Shown here in pieces: positions 1 through 5,326 of a DNA stretch of 5,326 bases; position 1 is the first letter of the stretch; each line of letters begins with the position of its first letter. The position numbers and the translations under genes were made by a program. This DNA is from Candidatus Hydrogenedentota bacterium (lineage in GTDB: Bacteria; Hydrogenedentota; Hydrogenedentia; Hydrogenedentiales; CAITNO01), in the NCBI GenBank assembly GCA_903922535.1, contig CAIXUF010001434.1, forward strand, positions 1 to 5,326. Reading direction: 5' to 3'. The notes beneath the pieces were generated by a model. It had not been told where the DNA came from, ran no database searches, and saw only the letters and a list, made by a program, of their open reading frames with translations.

Positions 1-2561
1 ATGACCAGAAGGGCCAGCGCCTCTTCCATGGTCACCTGCGTCGGGTCGGTGGGCTTGGGCAGGGTCGCATTGACGGTGCCGTTGGTTACGTAGGGGCCGT
101 AGCGGCCCTCGTACACGTCAATGGGGGTTTCCGTGCCCGGCGCGTTGCCAAGGTTCTTGACGAGCTTCTTGGCACCGCTGGGCTTGGGCTGGTTGAGCAG
201 CGTCATGGCGCGTTCCAAGGTAACCCCAAAAACGTTCTCGCCCTTTTCCAGGCTTCGGAACTCACCGTCGCATCCCACATAGGGGCCGAAGCGGCCGATG
301 TTGACCACAACGGGCTTGCCCTTTTCGGGGTGTTCGCCGAGCGTTCGCGGCATGGACAGGTAATTGAGCGCGGTCGCCAGGGTGACGCTTTCGATGAGCG
401 TGCCCTTGGGAAGGCTGGCGCGTTTGGGCTTGGGACCCTTGATGTCGCCGGTGCCGCCCAACTGCACATAGGGGCCGTAGGGGCCGACGAAGGCGTAGAC
501 GGGCAGGCCCGTCTTCGGGTCCTCACCGATGCCTTCGGCCGCTTTGGACGAGGCCGCCAGCAGTCCCATGGCCTTTTCCACGGACAGTTCGTCGTAGAAG
601 AGTCCCTTGGGAATGGACACGACGTTGCCCTCGCCGCCCTCTCCGCGCTGGAGGAAGGGCGCGCTGCGCCCGAGCCGGACGATGAGCGGCAGTCCCTCCG
701 GGGAGTCGCCCACCGGAATGGCCGGGTATTCGATGTTTTCCATTTCAGCCGCGATACGCGGCTTGAGACCCTTTTCAGCGGACTGGGCCGCATCACCGTG
801 GTAGAAGCGCGTCAGGAACTCGACTAGCTCGCGCGTGCCCTCGGCGATTTCATCGAGCCCCTCCTCCATCTTCGCCGTGAAACCGACGTCAACATATTCC
901 GCGAAATGGCCGCGCAGCAGAATGGTCACGGCAATGCCGAGATAGGAGGGCGCCAGCGCCTGTCCAATCCGCTCCACGTAGCCGCGCAACTGGATGATTG
1001 AGATGGTGGGGGCGTAGGTCGACGGGCGGCCGATGCCCTCCTCCTCCAGCCGGCGCACCAGCGAGGCTTCGGTGAAGCGCGCGGGCGGCTGGGTTTCATG
1101 CTGCACCGGGTCCACCGCATTGAGGGTGATCGGCTGACCGGGTCCGGCCAGCATCCCGGCGGTGAGCGCGGGCAGATCGGCCTCCTTCTGCTGGCTCTCC
1201 ATGACCCGCAGAAATCCGGCAAAGGTAATCACCTGTCCGTTGGCGCGGAACAGGGCGCGCTGCCCGTTGGTGTCGGCTTCCAGGTCAATGGTGGTCTTGA
1301 GCAGTTCCGCGTCGGCCATCTGCGAGGCGATGGCGCGGTTCCACACCAGCCGGTACAGCTTCAGCTCGTCCGGATTCAGATACCTGGCGACGGATTCGGG
1401 CGTGCGCGACAGGTGCGTGGGCCGGATGGCTTCGTGGGCTTCCTGGGCCATGCGCGACTTGGTCGTGTACTGGCGGCGGCTGTGATACCGTTCTCCGAAC
1501 AGATTCCCAATGACCTCGCCCGCCTCGGCCAGCGCCCGCTCACTGAGCACCACCGAGTCGGTACGCATGTAGGTGATCAAGCCTTCGCGCTCGCCTTCGC
1601 CGAGGTCCACGCCCTCATACAGCCGCTGGGCAATCTCCATGGTCCGGCGCGGCGAAAAGCCGCAGGCGGACGATGCGGCCTGCTGCAGCGTGGACGTGAT
1701 GAAGGGCGGCTGGGGCCGCTGGCGGGTTTCCTTCTGGTCCACCGACGCCACGCGCCAGGGAACCGCCGCAAGGGCCGTGCGCGCCAGCGCATTCGCGGCG
1801 GCGCTGTCCAGCCAGGTGACCCTTTCGCCGCCGGGGCTCTTGAGCTGCCCGGTGGATGCGTCGAAATCCTTGCCCTCGGCCACGCGCTTGTCGTCGATTG
1901 AGATGAGTCCGGCGGTGAATTCCCTGCCCTGGGCGGAAAGCCTTGCCTCCACGTCCCAGTATTCGGCCCGGTGGAACGCGCGGCGCTCCTCCTCGCGCTC
2001 CACCACCAGCCGCACGGCCACGCTCTGCACACGGCCCGCGCTGAGGCCCGTGCGCACGCGCTTCCACAGTACCGGCGACAGTTCGTAGCCGAAGAGGCGG
2101 TCCAGGATGCGGCGTGTTTCCTGGGCGCGCACCAGTTGGTCATTCACCTGGCGCGGCGAAGCGACGGCCTGCTCGATGGCCGTCTTCGTGATTTCGTGGA
2201 ACGCGATGCGGCTGACCGGCACCTTTGGCTTGAGCACCTCAAGAAGATGCCAACTGATGGACTCTCCCTCGCGGTCTTCGTCCGTTGCGAGAATGACCTC
2301 TTCGGCCTCCTTGCACAGCTTCTTGAGCTCGGCGAGGTTCTTCCTGCTCTCCTTCTGCACCACGTAGACCGCGCGGAAGCCGTGGTCCACATCCACGGCA
2401 AGGCGCGCCCATGACTCGGATTTGTATTCCTCGGGGACTTCATCGGCCGACTTGGGCAGGTCGCGGATATGGCCGTAGCTGGCCACCACTTTATAGTCTT
2501 GACCGAGAAACTTGCCAATGGTTTGCGCCTTGGCCGGAGATTCAACGATAACAAGTTTCAA
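1..2561 (-). CDS. topA: DNA topoisomerase I (type IA), 3' end cut by window edge
   Basis: This is the type IA topoisomerase that relaxes negatively supercoiled DNA by nicking one strand through a 5'-phosphotyrosine link and passing the other strand. The visible 853 residues begin KLVIVESPAKAQTIGKFLG, the standard TopA N-terminus. The TOPRIM domain has E7 and the DxDxE metal triad (D94, D96, E98, in ATDEDREGES). SAGRVQSVAVRLV lies near residues 174-186. The active-site tyrosine is Y331 in GLITYMRTDS. The PPARFTEASLV and GIGRPSTYAPT motifs are at 492-502 and 509-518. The C-terminus holds G-R-Y/F-G-P-Y-V repeat units at about 693-699, 756-762 and 819-825, plus a degenerate one at 631-638 (GRSAPFLQ). 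This type of repeat replaces zinc ribbons in several phyla; no zinc-ribbon cysteine pairs are seen. The start is TTG, chosen because it gives the conserved N-terminus and has AGAGGA 8 bases upstream. Family size suggests only a short tail is missing. The gene looks intact, with no frameshift. Divergent from the glycosyltransferase gene. Confidence 0.97.
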   Translation of the reverse strand, partial: MKLVIVESPAKAQTIGKFLGQDYKVVASYGHIRDLPKSADEVPEEYKSESWARLAVDVDHGFRAVYVVQKESRKNLAELKKLCKEAEEVILATDEDREGESISWHLLEVLKPKVPVSRIAFHEITKTAIEQAVASPRQVNDQLVRAQETRRILDRLFGYELSPVLWKRVRTGLSAGRVQSVAVRLVVEREEERRAFHRAEYWDVEARLSAQGREFTAGLISIDDKRVAEGKDFDASTGQLKSPGGERVTWLDSAAANALARTALAAVPWRVASVDQKETRQRPQPPFITSTLQQAASSACGFSPRRTMEIAQRLYEGVDLGEGEREGLITYMRTDSVVLSERALAEAGEVIGNLFGERYHSRRQYTTKSRMAQEAHEAIRPTHLSRTPESVARYLNPDELKLYRLVWNRAIASQMADAELLKTTIDLEADTNGQRALFRANGQVITFAGFLRVMESQQKEADLPALTAGMLAGPGQPITLNAVDPVQHETQPPARFTEASLVRRLEEEGIGRPSTYAPTISIIQLRGYVERIGQALAPSYLGIAVTILLRGHFAEYVDVGFTAKMEEGLDEIAEGTRELVEFLTRFYHGDAAQSAEKGLKPRIAAEMENIEYPAIPVGDSPEGLPLIVRLGRSAPFLQRGEGGEGNVVSIPKGLFYDELSVEKAMGLLAASSKAAEGIGEDPKTGLPVYAFVGPYGPYVQLGGTGDIKGPKPKRASLPKGTLIESVTLATALNYLSMPRTLGEHPEKGKPVVVNIGRFGPYVGCDGEFRSLEKGENVFGVTLERAMTLLNQPKPSGAKKLVKNLGNAPGTETPIDVYEGRYGPYVTNGTVNATLPKPTDPTQVTMEEALALLV

Positions 2562-2575
2562 AGCATTCGTCCTCT
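2562..2575 (-). promoter_or_regulatory. Ribosome binding site that decides the topA start
   Basis: On the minus strand AGAGGA (2575 to 2570) lies 8 bases before the TTG at 2561-2559, which is good Shine-Dalgarno spacing. An ATG at 2566-2564 is only 3 bases from AGAGGA and, in its own frame, reads Met-Leu-stop (ATGCTTTGA), so it cannot start topA. A GTG further upstream in the topA frame (2600-2598) would add 13 residues rich in Arg and Gln that are not typical of TopA. TTG is therefore the best start. Confidence 0.7.
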
Positions 2576-2660
2576 GCTGGTTGGGGCGTTGCCGCCGCAC
2601 GATGGGGTCCGGTCTGCGCCGTGCGAAAGCTGACACCTGTCGCAGGGACACACCATCGGA

Positions 2661-2689
2661 ATCGAAACTTCACCACAAATCCTTGGCAA
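2661..2689 (-). promoter_or_regulatory. Weak candidate topA promoter
   Basis: On the minus strand TTGCCA (2689 to 2684) is followed after 17 bp by TTCGAT (2666 to 2661). The -35 box and the spacing fit the sigma70 consensus, but the -10 box matches only about half of TATAAT. It would give a leader of roughly 90-95 bases before the TTG start. Other boxes in the AT-richer centre are possible, so this is only a candidate. Confidence 0.25.
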
Positions 2690-2711
2690 AAAGCAACCCA
2701 AAAGCAAATCG

Positions 2712-2731
2712 TCTGCGGACCCGTCCGCAGA
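2712..2731. repeat. Perfect 8-bp inverted repeat in the divergent promoter region
   Basis: TCTGCGGA and TCCGCAGA are exact inverted copies separated by the four bases CCCG. The site sits near the middle of the intergenic region, 63 bp upstream of the -35 box of the glycosyltransferase promoter and just upstream of the candidate topA -35 box. It can be read as a dyad operator for a dimeric regulator or as a small hairpin. A terminator is unlikely: neither strand has a strong T-run after it, and no gene ends here. Confidence 0.6.
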
Positions 2732-2775
2732 TTTCTCATATTGGTGCCGATTTGACCATCATGCACGGCCCCGCT

Positions 2776-2804
2776 TTGACTGCTGTTTGGAGGTGGGTTA
2801 GGAT
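2776..2804 (+). promoter_or_regulatory. sigma70-like promoter for the glycosyltransferase gene
   Basis: TTGACT (2776-2781) and TAGGAT (2799-2804) are separated by exactly 17 bp. They match five of six bases of the -35 consensus TTGACA and four of six of the -10 consensus TATAAT. Transcription would begin near 2811, giving a leader of about 35 bases before the ATG at 2846. A small dyad (GGCGG, CAAGA, CCGCC at 2806-2820) overlaps the expected start of transcription. The call assumes a housekeeping sigma factor of ordinary specificity. Confidence 0.55.
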
Positions 2805-2845
2805 AGGCGGCAAGACCGCCCTGAACGCATTGTCTGGAAGCCTGC

Positions 2846-5176
2846 ATGCCACAGAATCAACCGGGAAATCCCGAACAAACACCCCTGTCCGCCGGGGAAC
2901 GCTCACACTGGCTGGAGGAGGCCCTGTTGGTCTCCGAATGGCTGGAAGATTTGTGTCTTGCGGCGTCTGAGATGGATTCCCTCCGGTGGTGGCGTCTTGG
3001 CGGGCAATTTCGTCTGGCGCGTGCGGGCAGTGGCGGGCCGTTCGGGCAGGCGGCCGCGGAACGGGAAGCGGCGCTGCTCCTGCAACGCGACCTGCTGGGC
3101 CGGCTGGAAGCGGGAACGCTGGACCGGGATGCGGCGCAGGCGGGCCTTGCCCGGCTGACCGAACTGGTTCCGGCCATGCACCGGGAGATATTGCGCGCCG
3201 CAGCGTCCCCCTGGTGGCGCATGGGCCTTGCACTGCGCCGGTTGTGCGGGGCTTTGGGGTTGAATGATCCGGGGTTCTGCCGGTCCACCGAGAATGCCGC
3301 CGCCGTGATGGCCCGGTTCCGCCGCTGGAAAGCGCTTCCAGAGACTGGACATGCCGGGATAGGCATAGCCCCAACCGCACCGCCGCCGAAAGCGTGGCAA
3401 AAGTCACGTTTTCACCGGCTGGTGCTGCCGTTGGCGGAACAGGGAGAATGGCCCGTGTTTGGGGCGGCCTTTCGCGCGAGCGAGCAACGTCTGGCCGCGG
3501 AGCGGCGGGACATGCCGGTCTCCGATCCGCCGCTGGTGTCAGTGATCATGGCCGCGCGGAACCGCGCGGAGGGGGTTGCCGAGGCCGTCCGCAGCGTCAT
3601 GGACCAGACGTGGCCGCACTGGGAACTGATCGTGTGCGACGACGGCAGTGAGGACGGTACGGCCGATGCTGCCCGCGCGGCGGGCGACGCGCGGGTTCGG
3701 GCGCTCCGGCTGACCCACGGCGGCACCGCCCTTGCGCGCAACCGGGGACTCTTTGAGGCGCGCGGCGTGTACATCGCCTATCTTGACGCGGACACCCTGT
3801 GGCATCCGGCCTGTCTGGAGACCATGGTGCGCACGCTGGAGCAGCAGCGCGGCCGCTGGTGTGCCTTTGCGCGGCACGTGGATGTCGAGACGACCGGGGG
3901 AAATGCGCTGCGGCTGCGTTCGGCGCGCGCGCTGGCGTTCTCCCATGAACGGCTTGCCGAGAAGAACTTCATTGACCTGAACTCCTTTTTCCACCGGTCA
4001 GAACTGCCCCGGCTTTTCGGGGGATTCACCGAGTCGCTTCCGCACGGCCACGACTGGGACCTTGCGCTCAAATACAGCTTTGCGCAGGACCCGGTCTACG
4101 TTGATCGCTACCTGGCGCTGTGCAAGCGCAACACCGCATGGGATGGGCTTGCCGCTCCTCTGCGCGCACAGGACGAGTCCACGGAGACAGGCATCGCGGA
4201 AAATGTGCGGAGTCATTATGCCGGGGGGCTGGCCGGTCCCGGGCGGGGCGCCAAACGGCGCGTCATCGTGGTGTCGAGCGACCTGCGGCCGGGCGACGCA
4301 GCGCGCGGAAAGGCGCTTGCGGTGGCCTTGCGCGCGGCGGGATTCGACGTGCAGGAAGTCCGCATTGCTGCCGTGGCCGTGCAGGCGGGAGCCCCCTTGG
4401 ACATGCACCGGCATTTGGCGAAGGGGACGGGCGGCATGGTGCTGTGCGTGGGCGCGCTCCCCTATACGGTGGGATTGGGATTGGCCGCGGCCGCCGAATA
4501 TGGCGAAGGCGTGGTACTCGACCTGACGGGGGCGGATGTGGATGAGAAGGGTGATCTGCCGCGGGTAGCGGCCCGTGTGCCCGTTTGGACCACCGGCAAT
4601 CCCCAGGTGGACCGGATGCTCGGGGGACGGGCAACCTTCCTCGGCGGCTACGAGGGCGAAAGCCCCGCGGACAACAGGCCCGAGGCCCGCAGGGTGTTGT
4701 GGGCGGGGCGGCCGGACGGGTCGGAGCGGCCCACCCCGGCCGAATTGGCCCTGCGTGCCGACCTGCCGGAGCATGTCATCACGGACAAACCGGTGGAGCG
4801 GTGGAGCGCGGCGCTGTTTTGGCCCGTGACAATTCCTGTACCCGGCTACAGCCTGGATCCCTTTGTGCTTGCCCGTGCCTTTGCCACAGGCGCACCGGTG
4901 ATTCTCGGGGATCCGGCCGGTCCGGATGAGCTTGCCCGGCAGGAAATGGTCCGCTGGGTCAACCCGGAGGATGACGAGGCGCTGCGTGACGCCATTGACG
5001 AGGCATTGGAGATGCGCGGCGCCGCACGCGAACGCGCGGACAATGCCCGGCGGCTCTTTCAGCGTCAATACAGTGTTCACGCTGCGGCAACACAGTTTGC
5101 GGTGGTATGGGAACGGGCCATGGCCGCCGCCATCCAGGGTAAGAATCCTGGTGCGCAGCCACGCGGCCGCAAATAG
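2846..5176 (+). CDS. Two-module glycosyltransferase: GT2 (GT-A) domain with C-terminal GT4/GT-B-like module
   Basis: This 776-residue protein has three parts. Residues 1 to about 180 are mostly helical and rich in Ala, Arg and Trp; I do not recognise this part. Residues about 229-430 are a family-2 glycosyltransferase domain: VSVIMAARNR (231-240), the nucleotide-binding CDDGSEDGT (264-272), the metal-binding DAD (314-316) in AYLDADTLWHP, and HDWDLAL (402-408), the place of the usual E/H-D-W-D acceptor motif with its catalytic acid. Residues about 470-760 resemble a GT4/GT-B fold: a Rossmann-like start (RRVIVVSSDL), PYTVGLGLAAA at 539-549, VLWAGRPD at 617-624, and GYSLDPFVLARAFATGAPVI at 667-686, where GT4 enzymes have their E-x7-E loop. 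Both glutamates appear absent (S669 and R677 by my alignment). No signal peptide or membrane segment is seen, so it is probably cytoplasmic and transfers sugar from a nucleotide donor to a surface glycan precursor. Donor and acceptor are unknown. The ATG has GGAAG 5 bases upstream. It stands alone, divergent from topA. Confidence 0.9.
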   Translation: MPQNQPGNPEQTPLSAGERSHWLEEALLVSEWLEDLCLAASEMDSLRWWRLGGQFRLARAGSGGPFGQAAAEREAALLLQRDLLGRLEAGTLDRDAAQAGLARLTELVPAMHREILRAAASPWWRMGLALRRLCGALGLNDPGFCRSTENAAAVMARFRRWKALPETGHAGIGIAPTAPPPKAWQKSRFHRLVLPLAEQGEWPVFGAAFRASEQRLAAERRDMPVSDPPLVSVIMAARNRAEGVAEAVRSVMDQTWPHWELIVCDDGSEDGTADAARAAGDARVRALRLTHGGTALARNRGLFEARGVYIAYLDADTLWHPACLETMVRTLEQQRGRWCAFARHVDVETTGGNALRLRSARALAFSHERLAEKNFIDLNSFFHRSELPRLFGGFTESLPHGHDWDLALKYSFAQDPVYVDRYLALCKRNTAWDGLAAPLRAQDESTETGIAENVRSHYAGGLAGPGRGAKRRVIVVSSDLRPGDAARGKALAVALRAAGFDVQEVRIAAVAVQAGAPLDMHRHLAKGTGGMVLCVGALPYTVGLGLAAAAEYGEGVVLDLTGADVDEKGDLPRVAARVPVWTTGNPQVDRMLGGRATFLGGYEGESPADNRPEARRVLWAGRPDGSERPTPAELALRADLPEHVITDKPVERWSAALFWPVTIPVPGYSLDPFVLARAFATGAPVILGDPAGPDELARQEMVRWVNPEDDEALRDAIDEALEMRGAARERADNARRLFQRQYSVHAAATQFAVVWERAMAAAIQGKNPGAQPRGRK

Positions 5177-5197
5177 CTGTCCGGATTTCCCATGACC
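5177..5197. other. Short spacer between the glycosyltransferase stop and the insertion sequence
   Basis: Only about 21 bp lie between the TAG stop and the inferred insertion-sequence edge. There is no GC-rich hairpin followed by a T-run here, so no rho-independent terminator for the glycosyltransferase gene can be called. If one existed, the insertion may have separated it from the gene. Confidence 0.5.
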
Positions 5198-5326
5198 GGG
5201 TGCACGTCATTTTGGTGGGTTTTCAGTTTTGCCGCTGTTCCCAGAAGTCTTCAAAGCGCCGGGACTCGACGCAGCAACAGAGTGCGATGATCTTGTTGGC
5301 GCCGGGGACGGACCAGAACATGCCGG
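5198..5326 (-). mobile_element. Insertion sequence end, ISKra4-like, continues beyond the right edge
   Basis: The transposase tail at 5223-5326 ends 25 bases from a likely terminal inverted repeat that begins GGGTGCACGTCATTTTGGTG at 5198. The edge was placed at this GGG because non-coding sequence typical of an IS end starts here and the unrelated glycosyltransferase gene has just closed. The other end, the partner inverted repeat and any target duplication lie outside the window, so the exact boundary is inferred, not shown. Confidence 0.5.
5223..5326 (-). CDS. Transposase C-terminus, probably ISKra4 family, partial
   Basis: Read on the minus strand from the window edge, an open frame of 33 codons ends in TGA at 5225-5223. 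It contains GMFWSVPGANKIIALCCC followed by RRFEDFWEQRQN. The pattern G-M-x-W-[ST]-V-x-G-A-N-x-I-I-A-L, then a short segment and F-E-D-[FY]-W-E at the very end, is what I know as the C-terminus of ISKra4-type transposases, which carry out cut-and-paste type DNA movement through a DDE active site. The catalytic residues are upstream and not visible, so it cannot be said whether the element is intact. The family call rests on recalled motif similarity over a short stretch. The gene converges on the glycosyltransferase gene. Confidence 0.65.
   Translation of the reverse strand, partial: GMFWSVPGANKIIALCCCVESRRFEDFWEQRQN

Larger units (their letters stand above)
2562..2845. other. Divergent intergenic region between topA and the glycosyltransferase gene
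   Basis: This 284-bp stretch separates the two divergently transcribed genes and must hold both promoters. The middle (about 2660-2760) is richer in A and T than the flanking genes, as expected for promoter DNA. It holds a perfect 8-bp inverted repeat, a well-spaced sigma70-like promoter toward the glycosyltransferase gene, and a weaker candidate toward topA. Open frames crossing it look like chance readings: none has a recognisable protein motif. No tRNA or riboswitch was recognised. Confidence 0.8.

Noticed and set aside
1098..1901. Plus-strand open frame of 267 codons inside topA
   Set aside because: It is antisense to the conserved TopA core, including the active-site tyrosine region, and its His/Gly/Arg-rich composition looks like a reading shadow.
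2144..2554. Minus-strand frame of 136 codons with an ATG near the topA start
   Set aside because: It is an out-of-frame reading of topA; the true frame from the TTG at 2561 gives the full TOPRIM domain.
2712..2731. The inverted repeat as a rho-independent terminator
   Set aside because: Both flanking genes start here, none ends here, and there is no strong T-run on either strand.
2752..2757. Second TTGAC box (TTGACC) as an extra -35 element
   Set aside because: No convincing -10 box follows at 16-18 bp; the nearby TTGACT at 2776 has one.
2736..3407. Minus-strand frame of 223 codons covering the intergenic region and glycosyltransferase N-terminus
   Set aside because: Pro/Arg/Ala-rich with no motif, and it overlaps the better-supported promoter and the plus-strand gene start.
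3998..5080. Long minus-strand open frame of 360 codons opposite the glycosyltransferase C-terminus
   Set aside because: It is antisense to a coding region with clear motifs, has no recognisable motif itself, and long antisense frames are common in GC-rich genes.
1..5326. CRISPR array, defence island or other novel multi-gene system
   Set aside because: No regularly spaced repeats, nuclease, helicase, reverse transcriptase or toxin motifs were seen; the window is explained by topA, a glycosyltransferase gene and an insertion-sequence end.

Overview
This is a GC-rich bacterial window with three protein-coding genes, two of them cut by the window edges, and one divergent promoter region. From left to right it holds: (1) most of a DNA topoisomerase I gene (topA) on the minus strand, 853 codons visible, with the C-terminal end beyond the left edge; (2) a 284-bp intergenic region from which topA and the next gene are transcribed in opposite directions; (3) a complete 776-codon plus-strand gene for a two-module glycosyltransferase, with a family-2 (GT-A) catalytic domain in the middle and a family-4/GT-B-like module at the C-terminus; (4) the right-hand piece of an insertion sequence, with the last 33 codons of a transposase on the minus strand and its terminal sequence beginning about 21 bp after the glycosyltransferase stop codon.

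The organism cannot be fixed from this sequence. The high GC, the TopA C-terminus built of glycine/tyrosine repeats instead of cysteine zinc ribbons, the multidomain glycosyltransferase and the ISKra4-like transposase tail would fit several environmental phyla, such as planctomycete-like or Hydrogenedentes-like lineages, Chloroflexi or Deltaproteobacteria. I lean to none of them strongly.

The genes do not form an obvious pathway. topA is housekeeping (relaxation of negative supercoils). The glycosyltransferase probably modifies a surface polysaccharide or glycoconjugate and has its own sigma70-like promoter in front of it. The insertion sequence marks a recent or past mobile-element arrival at its 3' end.

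I found no CRISPR array, RNA gene, phage module, toxin-antitoxin pair or defence system. The most noteworthy points are the fused glycosyltransferase whose second module seems to lack the usual catalytic glutamates, the cysteine-free TopA tail, the TTG start of topA overlapped by a two-codon ATG mini-ORF, and a perfect 8-bp inverted repeat in the divergent promoter region.
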